Shown here: positions 33,400 to 42,895 of the stretch, piece after piece
How positions within the stretch are numbered: the stretch's first letter is position 1
How the letters are laid out: the number at the start of each line of letters is the position of its first letter
DNA from: Paludibacteraceae bacterium
GTDB taxonomy: Bacteria; Bacteroidota; Bacteroidia; Bacteroidales; Paludibacteraceae
Direction of reading: 5' to 3'
Length of the DNA stretch: 53,497 nucleotides
Assembly (NCBI GenBank): GCA_016283095.1
Contig: JAEEMG010000079.1
Location: 1 to 53,497 of the forward strand
Translations under genes and position numbers: made by a program
Notes under the pieces: generated by a model
Database searches by the model: none
Told to the model about the DNA's origin: nothing
What the model saw: only the letters and a program-made list of their open reading frames with translations

Positions 33400-35028
33400 G
33401 TGAATAACGAACTTATTATTGACGTTCAGGAAAACGAAGTAAAGATTGCCCTCCTTGAGGACAAGAAACTCGCATCCTACCACTCGGAGAACAGAGGAAC
33501 GGAAAACAAGTACGCCGTGGCCAACATCTATCTGGGCAAGGTAAAGAAACTTATGCCTGGACTTAACGCCGCTTTCATCGACGTGGGATACGACAAAGGA
33601 GCTTTCCTCCACTATCAAGACCTAGGCCGAGGCTATCGTTCAACCCAACGATTCCTTCGCAACGTCCTTATGGAAGGAAGCCGTGCCCCTAAAGTGCAGG
33701 ATGTAGAGCTAGACCCGATCTTGGAAAAGAACGGTGACATCAAGGATGTTCTTGCACCAGGACAGGAAATATTGGTGCAGATTGAGAAAGAGCCAATCTC
33801 TACAAAAGGTCCACGTCTGACTGCGGAAATCACCATCGCAGGAAGATTCCTCGTACTTGTCCCATTGTCAGACAAGGTGTTCGTGTCTCAGAAGATCAAG
33901 TCGAACGCAGAAAGGAAACGTATCAAGGAGATCCTTTCCAAATGTCTGCCCAAAAACTTCGGCTGTATCGCACGTACAATGTCGGAGGGCAAGGAAGAGG
34001 CTGATTTCAAAGAAGAACTTGAAGATTTGATCAACAAATGGGAGAACATGGTTGCCAACCTCAACAAAGAGGATCTGCCAAAACTTGTGCTCAAAGAGAT
34101 GGACTCTGTGACTGGTCTGCTCCGCGACACACTATCTCCTGACTATGACAGCATCGTCGTCAACGACAAGAATGTCTACAAAGAGGTCATCAGCTACGTA
34201 AACCAAATTGCCCCAGAAAAGAAAGATATCGTCCAGTACTACGAGGATGACATTCCTTTGTTTGATTTCTACAAGGTGACCAAACAGATAAAGAGTTCAT
34301 TCGGCAGAACAGTCGTGTTCAAGAACAGTGCGTATCTGGTGATCGAGCAGACAGAAGCTTTGATGGTGATCGACGTCAACAGCGGAAACCGTTCAAAAAG
34401 CAGCAACGACCAGGAGACAAACGCGCTTGAAGTCAACCTTGCGGCCGCTGACGAAATCGCAAGACAATTGCGTCTACGTGATATCGGAGGTATCGTAGTG
34501 ATCGACTTCATTGATATGGCCAAGGGAGAAAACCGCGTCGCTCTATACGACAGAATGCGTCAGAACATGGCTCGCGACAAAGCCCGCCACAACATCCTGC
34601 CATTGAGCAAGTTCTGCTTGATGCAGATCACTCGCCATCGTGTGCGCCCAGTAACCAACATCAAGACAGAAGAGGTTTGCCCTACTTGCCACGGAACAGG
34701 AAAGGCTCAGCCGTCAATCCTATTTGAACATGAGATTGAAGAGAAGATCCGTTATGTGAAGGAAGAGAAGAAGGTCACAGATTTCACGATTTTCGTGCAT
34801 CCATACGTCTACACATATTTAAATAGCGGATTCTTCTTCAACAGTTTGAAATGGAAATGGCGCCGCAAATACTGTAAATTCAATCTGCTGAAAAACGAAG
34901 ATTTCGGTATGCTTCAATATAAGTTTATCGACAAGGATGGAGCAGAAATAAGCCTAAGCCCCGAAAAAGAAGAATTAGCGATAGATGAAACTATCGAAGA
35001 AAGCCAAGATAAAGGCTCAAAGAAATAA
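33400..35028 (+). CDS. rng: Ribonuclease E/G family protein (RNase G)
   Basis: 542 aa from GTG 33400. No in-frame ATG precedes it after the last stop, and MNNELIIDVQENEVKIALLED is the usual N-terminus. S1-like domain about 35-130 (VANIYLGKVKKLMPGLNAAFIDVGYDKGAFLH); catalytic core with Asp residues in ALMVIDVNSGN and GGIVVIDFIDM; zinc-link motif CPTCHGTGK about 425. It processes rRNA and turns over mRNA. It has no long RNase E-like tail, so RNase G is the better name. A terminator follows the stop at once. Confidence 0.93.
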   Translation: MNNELIIDVQENEVKIALLEDKKLASYHSENRGTENKYAVANIYLGKVKKLMPGLNAAFIDVGYDKGAFLHYQDLGRGYRSTQRFLRNVLMEGSRAPKVQDVELDPILEKNGDIKDVLAPGQEILVQIEKEPISTKGPRLTAEITIAGRFLVLVPLSDKVFVSQKIKSNAERKRIKEILSKCLPKNFGCIARTMSEGKEEADFKEELEDLINKWENMVANLNKEDLPKLVLKEMDSVTGLLRDTLSPDYDSIVVNDKNVYKEVISYVNQIAPEKKDIVQYYEDDIPLFDFYKVTKQIKSSFGRTVVFKNSAYLVIEQTEALMVIDVNSGNRSKSSNDQETNALEVNLAAADEIARQLRLRDIGGIVVIDFIDMAKGENRVALYDRMRQNMARDKARHNILPLSKFCLMQITRHRVRPVTNIKTEEVCPTCHGTGKAQPSILFEHEIEEKIRYVKEEKKVTDFTIFVHPYVYTYLNSGFFFNSLKWKWRRKYCKFNLLKNEDFGMLQYKFIDKDGAEISLSPEKEELAIDETIEESQDKGSKK

Positions 35029-35031
35029 TAC

Positions 35032-35062
35032 AAAAGGCGGAACAAATGTTCCGCCTTTTTTT
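35032..35062 (+). terminator. Terminator after rng
   Basis: AAAAGGCGGAAC, AAAT, GTTCCGCCTTTT: a 12-bp stem followed by further T. Confidence 0.93.
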
Positions 35063-35093
35063 CATTTGCGACATACGGTCATGTAATAAAAAA

Positions 35094-35128
35094 CAAAACG
35101 GCCAAGGATTTCATCCCCAGTCGTTTTG
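35094..35128 (-). terminator. Terminator after dapL
   Basis: Minus-strand AAAACG plus CTGGGGAT pair with ATCCTTGG plus CGTTTT (one bulge, some wobbles), followed by GTTTTTT. Confidence 0.75.
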
Positions 35129-35176
35129 CATTATGACACATTTTTAGAAATAACATCATTTTCTGTCTGCCCACAT

Positions 35177-36397
35177 CTATCCAAGCCTCTTCATGGCTTC
35201 GATTGTGGCGTCTTTGTCTCCCAAAGCAGAGAATCGTATATATCCTTCTCCACTGACTCCAAATCCGACACCAGGAGTGGCAACAATATTCTTCTCCTTC
35301 AACAAGTAATCAAAGAAACTCCACGAATCCATTCCGTCAGGCGTCTTTGCCCATACATACGGACTGTTTTTGCCTCCGAACACAGTATAACCGGCAGCCT
35401 CAAGACCATTCCTGATTATCTTGGCATTAGTTATATAATAATCGATCATATCCTTCACCTGTCTCTTTCCTTCCTCACTGTAGACAGCCTCAGCCGCACG
35501 CTGGATAACGTATGCAGTGCCATTGAATTTTGTGCACTGGCGACGGTTCCATAACTTATTCAACTGAACTTTCTCCCCCTTCTCATTTGTAGCCAACACA
35601 CTCTTTGGTATGATAGTCAAGCCACATCTTGTACCTGTGAAACCAGCAGTCTTTGAAAAACTACGGAATTCAATAGCACATTTCTTTGCACCCTCAATCT
35701 CATATATCGAATGAGGCACATCAGCCTCCTGAATGAAAGCCTCATATGCAGCGTCGAACAAGATCAAAGCATCGTTAGCTAGAGCATACTTCACCCACTC
35801 AGCAAGTTGCGACTTAGTCAATGTTGTGCCAGTAGGATTGTTTGGGAAACAGAGATAGATCACATCCACTTTCTCTTTTGGTAGTTCAGGCACAAAACCA
35901 TTCTCTGCCGTGCATGGAAGATAAACGATTTTACTCCAACGTCCGTCAGCAAGCAAATCACCAGCTCTTCCAGCCATCACATTCGTATCGACATATACAG
36001 GATAAACAGGATCTGTGACAGCCACAATATTTCCCAACCCAAGAATATCACCTATATTACCAGTATCACTCTTAGCACCGTCGCTGATAAAAACCTCATC
36101 ACTTTCAAGAGATACGCCACGAGGTTCAAAATCATTCTTTATAATCGTATCTATCAAGAACTTATATCCCTGTTCAGGGCCATATCCACGGAAAGTAGAC
36201 TGGTTTGCCATCTCATCCACTGCCTTATGCATAGCCTTTATGACCGCGTCGCACAAAGGCAAAGTAACATCGCCAATACCCATACGGATAATTTGTGCCG
36301 ACGGATTAGACTCTTTATATGCAGCCACTCTCTTTGCTATCTCAGAAAACAGATAACTGCCTGGCAGTTTCTGAAAATTATCATTAATCGTTACCAT
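35177..36397 (-). CDS. dapL: LL-diaminopimelate aminotransferase
   Basis: 406 aa. Class I/II PLP aminotransferase with the DapL opening ([20 protein letters not shown]), [14 protein letters not shown], the FPNNPTGT motif (near 190) and the PLP lysine in [14 protein letters not shown] (near 250). It converts tetrahydrodipicolinate directly to LL-diaminopimelate, bypassing the acylated intermediates, for lysine and peptidoglycan synthesis. It follows dapF on the same strand with 25 nt between, and the two catalyse consecutive steps. Confidence 0.96.
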   Translation of the reverse strand: MVTINDNFQKLPGSYLFSEIAKRVAAYKESNPSAQIIRMGIGDVTLPLCDAVIKAMHKAVDEMANQSTFRGYGPEQGYKFLIDTIIKNDFEPRGVSLESDEVFISDGAKSDTGNIGDILGLGNIVAVTDPVYPVYVDTNVMAGRAGDLLADGRWSKIVYLPCTAENGFVPELPKEKVDVIYLCFPNNPTGTTLTKSQLAEWVKYALANDALILFDAAYEAFIQEADVPHSIYEIEGAKKCAIEFRSFSKTAGFTGTRCGLTIIPKSVLATNEKGEKVQLNKLWNRRQCTKFNGTAYVIQRAAEAVYSEEGKRQVKDMIDYYITNAKIIRNGLEAAGYTVFGGKNSPYVWAKTPDGMDSWSFFDYLLKEKNIVATPGVGFGVSGEGYIRFSALGDKDATIEAMKRLG

Positions 36398-36422
36398 ATA
36401 CCAACTTATCTGAATTGTATAA

Positions 36423-37256
36423 TCAAATTTCTACTTCGCCCTCAAAAACAGTCGTTGCAGGACCGGTCATGTAGACGTGATTGTCTTCCCCACTCCATTT
36501 TATATGAAGGTCACCGCCTCGCAGTTTCACACGAACATCACGGTCAGTCAATCCATTTAGGACACAAGCCACAGCAACAGCGCAAGCACCCGTACCACAA
36601 GCCATTGTCTCGCCTGCTCCACGTTCCCACACTCTCATCTTCACTTCTGAACGATTATGAACCTCCACAAACTCGGTATTTGTTTTGCGAGGAAATACAG
36701 GATGACACTCGTATGATGGACCAATCTTCTCAAGATCCAACGAGTCGACATTATCTACAAAAATCACAGAATGAGGATTTCCCATACTGACACAGGTAGT
36801 CAGATTTGTTTTGCCTAACACATCAATCGGCTGGCTGACCACCGTCGGCAAATCAAATGTGGTCGGTATATCCAAGCCATTCAAGATAGGCTCACCCATA
36901 TCCACCGTCACCGTATCAACCTTGCCGTCTACAACATGAAGATCAAGGATTTTAACTCCTGCAAGAGTTTCAAGAGACACTTTTGTTTTATTCGTCAGAC
37001 CCTTATCATATACATATTTGCCGACACAACGTGATGCATTACCACACATCTCCGCCTCTGAACCGTCAGAGTTGAACATACGCATTCTAAAATCACACGT
37101 CTTGCTTGGCAAAATAATCACGATACCGTCGGAACCGATACCTATGTGACGGTCGCTCAACTTAATAGCCGTCTCACTCAGATTGTCTATCTTTTCAGTC
37201 GCTCCATTGATATAAATGTAATCGTTGGAGATTCCATGCATTTTAGTAAACTTCAT
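36423..37256 (-). CDS. dapF: Diaminopimelate epimerase
   Basis: 277 aa from ATG 37256. The frame is open for eight more codons, but [16 protein letters not shown] is the normal N-terminus and AGGAGGAGAG just ahead is a Shine-Dalgarno-like site, unusual here. Catalytic cysteines lie in [12 protein letters not shown] and [11 protein letters not shown]. It interconverts LL- and meso-diaminopimelate. Operon with dapL. A -7-like TAATTTTG (37427-37434, minus strand) lies about 170 nt ahead. Confidence 0.95.
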   Translation of the reverse strand: MKFTKMHGISNDYIYINGATEKIDNLSETAIKLSDRHIGIGSDGIVIILPSKTCDFRMRMFNSDGSEAEMCGNASRCVGKYVYDKGLTNKTKVSLETLAGVKILDLHVVDGKVDTVTVDMGEPILNGLDIPTTFDLPTVVSQPIDVLGKTNLTTCVSMGNPHSVIFVDNVDSLDLEKIGPSYECHPVFPRKTNTEFVEVHNRSEVKMRVWERGAGETMACGTGACAVAVACVLNGLTDRDVRVKLRGGDLHIKWSGEDNHVYMTGPATTVFEGEVEI

Positions 37257-37749
37257 CGCTCTCCTCCTTTTCCAGTTCATTTTATAAGGGGCAATCCATT
37301 AAATAAGATTGCCCCATTAAAATTCGGTTCGCTTTACGTTTTTTCCTACTGCAAAGCAGTTACAATATATAAACGCATAGCTCGTTTTATGTTCAATCCG
37401 TTCTACTTTCCGTTCGTTTTACAATGCAAAATTAAGGCTATTTGAGCATCCGTATGTGATTTCATTTGCATTTATATAAGAAAAACGTATTTACTTTTAA
37501 AATAAAAGCAAAGAGATATAATTAAGTTTCATTTTATAATTAAAATAGCGAAACAAGTAACATTATATTACAAATCAAATATACAATACTTTCACGCACA
37601 TTTTATGTTAAAAAAATCTAACGGACGTTTAGAACACAATCTCTATACATTTAGTCGTTTTAGTCAACAAATAATAGTTGTTTGATGATACTTTTGCAAA
37701 TGAGTTTATGTAATTTTGCAAAAGTAAAACAGCGTGTATACATAAAGAT
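37257..37749. promoter_or_regulatory. Divergent intergenic region dapF / tolC, 493 bp
   Basis: Minus-strand TAATTTTG at 37427-37434 for dapF. Plus-strand TACTTTTG (37689-37696) and TAATTTTG (37711-37718) for tolC, with TTTG at 37681-37684 and 37693-37696 but neither at ideal spacing. The remainder is AT-rich with no open frame or repeat that I can see. Confidence 0.5.
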
Positions 37750-39336
37750 ATGAGAAGACAAATAATTTCAGTACTGACAGCATTGGTATGCAGCATTCAA
37801 TTAACAAATGCAGAGACGCATGTGTTGACTCTTGACAGCTGCCGTGCATTGGCTATCCGCAACAACAACGACTTGAAAATGGCAGATGCGAAGAAACAAA
37901 AAGCCTACTACGACAGAAAAGCAGCATTCACAAAGTTTTTACCACGCATCACCGCCACTGGAGCATACATCCTTTCATCTAAAGACATCAGTCTTCTTTC
38001 CGAAGAGACTCAGGACAAGCTAAACAATCTTGGCACAAACGCTGGAACAGCTATGGGTCAGAGCATGCAACAGATGACGCAACAAGGAATGCAGCAGATG
38101 ATGCAAGAGGCGATGCAAAATCCAGCAATGCTTCAGATGATGATGCAGAATCCACAGCTAGCACAGATGATGCAAAGCATGCCTGGCATGGCTCAAAACA
38201 TGACTCAAGGTATGGCTAACAATTTGTCTTCTGCCATGGCTCCCAAACTAAACGCCATCGGCTCGGATATCGTAAAAGAATTTGAAATAGACAACACCAA
38301 CGTCGGTGTCATCTCCGTGATGCTGACTCAACCTTTATATATGGGTGGCAAAATCGCAGCCTACCATAATATAATGAAGAAAGTGGAGCAGCTCACCACC
38401 GCCCAAGCAATCGGAAAGGAGAACGATGTGATAGTTGAGACAGACGAAGCCTACTGGAGAATCGTCGGACTACAGTCGAAGAAGAGATTGGCAGAAAGCT
38501 ATCTCCGCACTATCGACACTCTTAATAAAGATGTGGACAGACTTATCGAAGCCGGATTCGCAACCAAAGCGGACGGCTTGAAAGTAAAAGTCAAACTGAA
38601 TGAAGCCAAAGTTTCAGTGATCCAGGTTGAAAACGGAATCACTCTATCCAAGATGTTACTTTGCCAGATTTGTGGACTTGACATGAACTCAGACATCGAA
38701 CTTGCAGACATCAATATCGACGCAGAAGGTTTCGTAGTGCCTGAGACATCATCCGCAGCCAACGTAGAAGAGGCTCTGAACGCACGATATGAGATGCAAA
38801 GTCTAGCTCTTGCAAAAAAGATTGGAGAAGAGAAGGTGAAGATTGCAAGAAGCGAATACCTTCCTACATTGGCTCTTATGGGTGGATACACAACAACAAA
38901 CCCATCCGCATTCGATGGAATCAAAAACGAGTTCGGTGGAATGTGGAACGTAGGTGTCGTATTGAAAGTGCCAGTTGTCACTTGTGGAGAGAGAATATAC
39001 AAGGTGAGAGCGGCTAAGGAAGAGGCTAGAATCGCAGAATACCAGTACGACGAGGCAAAAGAGAAGATCACATTGCAAGTCAACCAGAACATGCAGAAGG
39101 TGACAGAAGCCAGCCAACGTCTACAAACTGCAAAAGAGAGTTTGAAAGAGGCTCACGAAAACCTTCGCTATGCTGAGGTAGGATTGAAAGAGGGAATGAT
39201 CCCTGTCGCAGACGTCCTTCAAGCTGAGACAGCACTACTAAAAGCCCAAAGCACAGCAGTAGAGGCTGAAATCGATCTTCTATTGGCAGACTTGTATTTG
39301 AAGAAATCACTCGGCAAAATACAGATGCCCCACTAA
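37750..39336 (+). CDS. TolC-family outer-membrane efflux protein with a Met/Gln-rich insertion
   Basis: 528 aa. Signal peptide 1-21, then THVLTLDSCRALAIRNNNDLKMA and RKAAFTKFLPRITATGAY, typical TolC starts, and a second half repeat (about 340-528) with YLPTLALMGGYTTTNP and GLKEGMIPVADVLQAETALL. The protein is a trimeric channel-tunnel across outer membrane and periplasm. Residues about 102-163 hold 18 methionines in 62 positions, with NPAMLQMMMQNPQLAQMM in the centre, resembling STI1-type repeats; normal TolC proteins lack this. It is the first gene of the efflux operon (hlyD and two permeases follow). Confidence 0.9.
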   Translation: MRRQIISVLTALVCSIQLTNAETHVLTLDSCRALAIRNNNDLKMADAKKQKAYYDRKAAFTKFLPRITATGAYILSSKDISLLSEETQDKLNNLGTNAGTAMGQSMQQMTQQGMQQMMQEAMQNPAMLQMMMQNPQLAQMMQSMPGMAQNMTQGMANNLSSAMAPKLNAIGSDIVKEFEIDNTNVGVISVMLTQPLYMGGKIAAYHNIMKKVEQLTTAQAIGKENDVIVETDEAYWRIVGLQSKKRLAESYLRTIDTLNKDVDRLIEAGFATKADGLKVKVKLNEAKVSVIQVENGITLSKMLLCQICGLDMNSDIELADINIDAEGFVVPETSSAANVEEALNARYEMQSLALAKKIGEEKVKIARSEYLPTLALMGGYTTTNPSAFDGIKNEFGGMWNVGVVLKVPVVTCGERIYKVRAAKEEARIAEYQYDEAKEKITLQVNQNMQKVTEASQRLQTAKESLKEAHENLRYAEVGLKEGMIPVADVLQAETALLKAQSTAVEAEIDLLLADLYLKKSLGKIQMPH

Positions 39337-39424
39337 TAATTAACATTCGTCAATGTCAGCAATCTTCGTCAACATTGGCGAAAAGCGAAAAACAAAAAAG
39401 TAAACAAAATAAAAACACAATAAG

Positions 39425-40393
39425 ATGAAAAATAACGGTGTGATCATTATCGCGATCATTGTAATCGTCGTGATTCTATCAGTAATTCTAATTGGATTAA
39501 CTCATTCGACTCCAGAACCAGTCATTCAGGGAGAAGTTGAAATATCAGACTATCGTTTGTCTTCTAAGGTTCCTTCTCGTGTGATGGAGATCAAAGTGAA
39601 GGAGGGAGACTTCGTAAAGAAGGGAGACACAGTTGCTATCATGGAGGCTCCTGAAGTTGCAGCCAAGCTGTCTCAGGCAGAAGCCGCAAGACGTGCAGCA
39701 CAGGCATTGCAGAACAAAGCTCAGGCAGGCACACGCAGTGAGCAGATTGAGGCCGCATACGAAATGTGGCAGAAGGCAAAAGCTGGTCTTGAGGTTTACG
39801 AGAAAACATACCAGAGAGTCGAGAAACTATACAACGAAGGTGTGATCGCAGCGCAGAAGAAAGATGAGGCTTACGCTCAACTTGAAGCGGCCAAAGCTAC
39901 AGAGAAAGCTGCCAAATCACAGTATGACATGGCTATGAACGGTGCCCAGAAAGAGGACAAGGATGCCGCTGCCGCTCAGGTGGCAAGAGCAAGAGGAGCT
40001 ATCGCAGAAGTGAACTCATATATCAACGAGACTATCATCCGTGCTTTGGCTGACGGTGTTGTGACTGAGATTTTCCCTGAAGAGGGCGAGTTGGTCGGTT
40101 CAGGAGCCCCAATCATGAATGTGGCTAAAGCCGACGGTGCTTATCTAACATTCAATATCCGTGAAGATTTGCTAAAGGGATTTGAGATTGGCAAAACAGT
40201 CAACGTCTATATTCCAGCAAAAGACACTACAATCAACGCCACTGTAAGCGGAATGAAGAATGTAGGCAGCTACGCTGTATGGAAAGCGACAAAAGCACTT
40301 GGACAGTACGATCTTAAGACATTCGAGGTAAAGATGCGTCCAGAGTCTCAGAATCTGCAGTTGGCAGCAGGTATGAGTGCTATTATAAAATAA
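39425..40393 (+). CDS. HlyD-family periplasmic adaptor (membrane fusion protein)
   Basis: 322 aa. One N-terminal membrane segment (about 5-25), then a lipoyl-like half motif (GEVEISDYRLSSKVPSRVMEI, KEGDFVKKGDTVAIME), a coiled-coil hairpin (about 75-185, Ala/Glu/Lys-rich), the second half of the lipoyl domain (TIIRALADGVVTEIFPEEGELV) and a beta barrel. It joins inner-membrane permeases to the TolC channel. The gene is 88 nt after tolC and 11 nt before the first permease. The coiled coil carries KEDKDAAAAQVARARGA, standard for YbhG-type adaptors. Confidence 0.92.
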   Translation: MKNNGVIIIAIIVIVVILSVILIGLTHSTPEPVIQGEVEISDYRLSSKVPSRVMEIKVKEGDFVKKGDTVAIMEAPEVAAKLSQAEAARRAAQALQNKAQAGTRSEQIEAAYEMWQKAKAGLEVYEKTYQRVEKLYNEGVIAAQKKDEAYAQLEAAKATEKAAKSQYDMAMNGAQKEDKDAAAAQVARARGAIAEVNSYINETIIRALADGVVTEIFPEEGELVGSGAPIMNVAKADGAYLTFNIREDLLKGFEIGKTVNVYIPAKDTTINATVSGMKNVGSYAVWKATKALGQYDLKTFEVKMRPESQNLQLAAGMSAIIK

Positions 40394-40404
40394 ACTAAAA
40401 GAGT

Positions 40405-41586
40405 ATGGATATAAAGTCAATTTTTAGCAGATTAAAAAAGTTGGCTATTAGAGAGGCCGAGATATCAAGACGTCGTCCGCTCTACCTATTCTGTTTGCTT
40501 ATTGCTCCCGTCTTCTTCAGTTTCATGTTTATCAACGTGATGGAAGAAGGAGCTCCAGATGAGATTCCTGCAGCTGTGGTCGACGAAGATGACAGCCAGG
40601 TGTCACGCACGCTTCTACGTACACTTGACGCCATGCAGGAGACAAACCTGACAGTGAAATACAAAAATTTCTCCGATGCCAAGGATGCCCTACGTAAAGG
40701 AGAGGTTTTCGCAATTGTGCATGTGCCACAGGGGCTATCCGAAAAAGCACTTACACAACGCACTCCTACAATCTATTTCTACACCAACGACGCATACTTC
40801 TTGGCTGGATCATTCCTTTTCAAGAATATGAAGGTGTTAGGAGAGTTGTCGGGGCTTGCGATCACCAAAGCGACACTGTCAGCTAAAGGTTTGGATGACG
40901 ACAGGATAATGGGATTGATTCAGCCTATCACAGTTGAGTCACACCCGTTGAACAATCCTTCGCTCAACTACTCCATCTATCTGACTAACATGTTTATACC
41001 AGCGATATTGCTTCTTATAATATTCATTGCGACATGTTATTCGATAGGTTTGGAATGGAAACGAGGCACACAGAAAAAATGGTATACAGATGCAGGAGAG
41101 AATGTGGTGATTGCATTAGCTGGAAAACTGTTGCCACAGACAGCCGTCTACATGCTGATGTTCGCATTCATGGACGTCTATCTATATAAAATCAATGGAT
41201 TCCCGATCGCATGCTCGTTGCTTCGACTGCTTGGCATACAGCTGTTGGTGACACTCGCGTCGCAAGCATTCTCTACAGCCATCTTCGGAATACTTGCAGG
41301 ACAGATGCGATTGGCAATGAGTGTTGCGTCTCTGCTCGGAGTGTTGTCAATCTCATTGTGCGGATTCACATTCCCAGTCATGGCAATGCCAAAAATCATG
41401 GAGGCGATCTCATGGCTGCTGCCATTACGCCACTATTATCTGATATATGTCAATCAAGTGCTCGACGGATATTCCATCATCTATGTATGGAAATCATTCG
41501 CGATACTTGTGGCAATACTCGGACTTCCTCTGCTTTTCATCAAAGTGTATGAGAAAGCATTCAACGAGGTGAATTACAAAGCATAA
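40405..41586 (+). CDS. ABC-2 type efflux permease 1
   Basis: 393 aa. One N-terminal membrane segment (LYLFCLLIAPVFFSFMFINV), a large external domain (about 55-190: AAVVDEDDSQVSRTLLRTLD, KNFSDAKDALRKGEV) and five to six membrane segments at the C-terminus (about 195-375). This is the YhhJ/YbhR architecture. It exports a substrate with HlyD and TolC. No ATP-binding subunit is encoded in the operon. The second permease follows 11 nt later. Confidence 0.88.
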   Translation: MDIKSIFSRLKKLAIREAEISRRRPLYLFCLLIAPVFFSFMFINVMEEGAPDEIPAAVVDEDDSQVSRTLLRTLDAMQETNLTVKYKNFSDAKDALRKGEVFAIVHVPQGLSEKALTQRTPTIYFYTNDAYFLAGSFLFKNMKVLGELSGLAITKATLSAKGLDDDRIMGLIQPITVESHPLNNPSLNYSIYLTNMFIPAILLLIIFIATCYSIGLEWKRGTQKKWYTDAGENVVIALAGKLLPQTAVYMLMFAFMDVYLYKINGFPIACSLLRLLGIQLLVTLASQAFSTAIFGILAGQMRLAMSVASLLGVLSISLCGFTFPVMAMPKIMEAISWLLPLRHYYLIYVNQVLDGYSIIYVWKSFAILVAILGLPLLFIKVYEKAFNEVNYKA

Positions 41587-41597
41587 AAAAGACAAAG

Positions 41598-42755
41598 ATG
41601 AAGATACTTCAAATATGCTATAATGAGTTTAAGGAGATTTTTTCCGACGTCGGTATCGTGATCTTCGTGATCATCCTTCCGCTCGCATACCCTTTGCTCT
41701 ACGCCTACATCTACGACAACGAAGTGGTGAGAGAGGTTCCTGTGGTAGTGGTGGACGACAGTCAGACCAACACAAGCCGAGAATTCCTACGTCGCTGTGA
41801 CGCGTCGCCAGATATAAAAATCATCTCGCACGCCACAGGAATGGAGAACGCCCGCACATATCTCGAAAGCATGGATGCCTACGGAATCATACGTATTCCA
41901 CGCGAATTTTCAGACGATATCGCGGAAGGTCGCCAAACAGTGGTCGGTGTCTATTGTGACATGGCAAGCATGATGTACTACAAGAACCTGATGATCACCG
42001 TCGCTGTCGTGGCACAGAACATGAACAAAGAGATAAAAGTGAGCAAATTAGGAAGCTCCACCAACCGTGAGGCAGAGATTTCAGCCGCGCCTATAAACTA
42101 CGAATCCAAAGCGATGTACAACCCGCAGAGCGGATATTCATCGTTCCTGATTCCTGCGGTACTGATGCTTATCATCCAGCAATCTCTGATGTTGGGAATC
42201 GGAATGCACATGGGAGGAACACGTGAGCAGAACTTCGGTTTTGCTATTCCTAAAGGAGATCTGTACAGGAATCCCGTCTACATTTACCTTGGCAAGATGC
42301 TTGCCTATTTCATAATCTATATTGTAGACGCGGTATATTTCTTCGCAGTAGTCAACAAGATATTCGGATTGCCACAGATGTCGACATTCGGCACATATCT
42401 CGCATGGATGGTACCATATCTGATCGCGTGCATATCATATTCAATATTGTTCTCAGTATTAGTGTACCGACGTGAGGACTGCATCATGCTGTTCGTGTTC
42501 TTAAGCTTGCCACTGATATTCATCTCAGGAATCAGCTGGCCAATCTCAGAGATACCTCAAAAATGGTTGTATTTCTCATATCTGTTCCCGTCATCACTTG
42601 GAATACACGCATATGTCCGCACCAACACTATGGGTGCATCAATCAATGACATAGCGTTCTACCACTGGGGATTGATCATACAGGCGGCAGTCTACACAAG
42701 TCTTTCGCTCATCTTCTACTATTGGCAGCTGAAGAAGAGAAAGATCGAAGAATAA
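41598..42755 (+). CDS. ABC-2 type efflux permease 2
   Basis: 385 aa, same architecture as the preceding gene (VPVVVVDDSQTNTSREFLRRCDA, ENARTYLESMDAYGIIRIP), with TM helices at about 17-40 and 185-375, including ISGISWPISEIPQKWLYFSYLFPSSLGIHAYV. The two permeases probably form a heterodimer. It ends in a tight, strong terminator. No Walker A motif occurs in either permease. Confidence 0.88.
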   Translation: MKILQICYNEFKEIFSDVGIVIFVIILPLAYPLLYAYIYDNEVVREVPVVVVDDSQTNTSREFLRRCDASPDIKIISHATGMENARTYLESMDAYGIIRIPREFSDDIAEGRQTVVGVYCDMASMMYYKNLMITVAVVAQNMNKEIKVSKLGSSTNREAEISAAPINYESKAMYNPQSGYSSFLIPAVLMLIIQQSLMLGIGMHMGGTREQNFGFAIPKGDLYRNPVYIYLGKMLAYFIIYIVDAVYFFAVVNKIFGLPQMSTFGTYLAWMVPYLIACISYSILFSVLVYRREDCIMLFVFLSLPLIFISGISWPISEIPQKWLYFSYLFPSSLGIHAYVRTNTMGASINDIAFYHWGLIIQAAVYTSLSLIFYYWQLKKRKIEE

Positions 42756-42761
42756 CATTAT

Positions 42762-42820
42762 TCCGTTTTGAATGTAATGGACAGGGAGGAATCCCTGTCC
42801 ATCCAACGGATCATTTTTTT
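42762..42820 (+). terminator. Terminator after the efflux operon
   Basis: TGGACAGGGA, GGAA loop, TCCCTGTCCA: a 10-bp stem with a GNRA loop (42778-42801), inside a second stem TCCGTT (42762-42767) / AACGGA (42805-42810), followed by T7. Confidence 0.88.
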
Positions 42821-42853
42821 ACAATTCCGGTCAAATAATCCAAAAAAACGTAG

Positions 42854-42861
42854 TATTTTTG
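42854..42861 (+). promoter_or_regulatory. -7 element ahead of nfnA
   Basis: TATTTTTG, 34 nt ahead of the ATG at 42896. A good TTTG is not found at 19-21 nt. Confidence 0.55.
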
Positions 42862-42895
42862 TAAAAATTGACAAAACTAAAGCATTTTCTTACCA

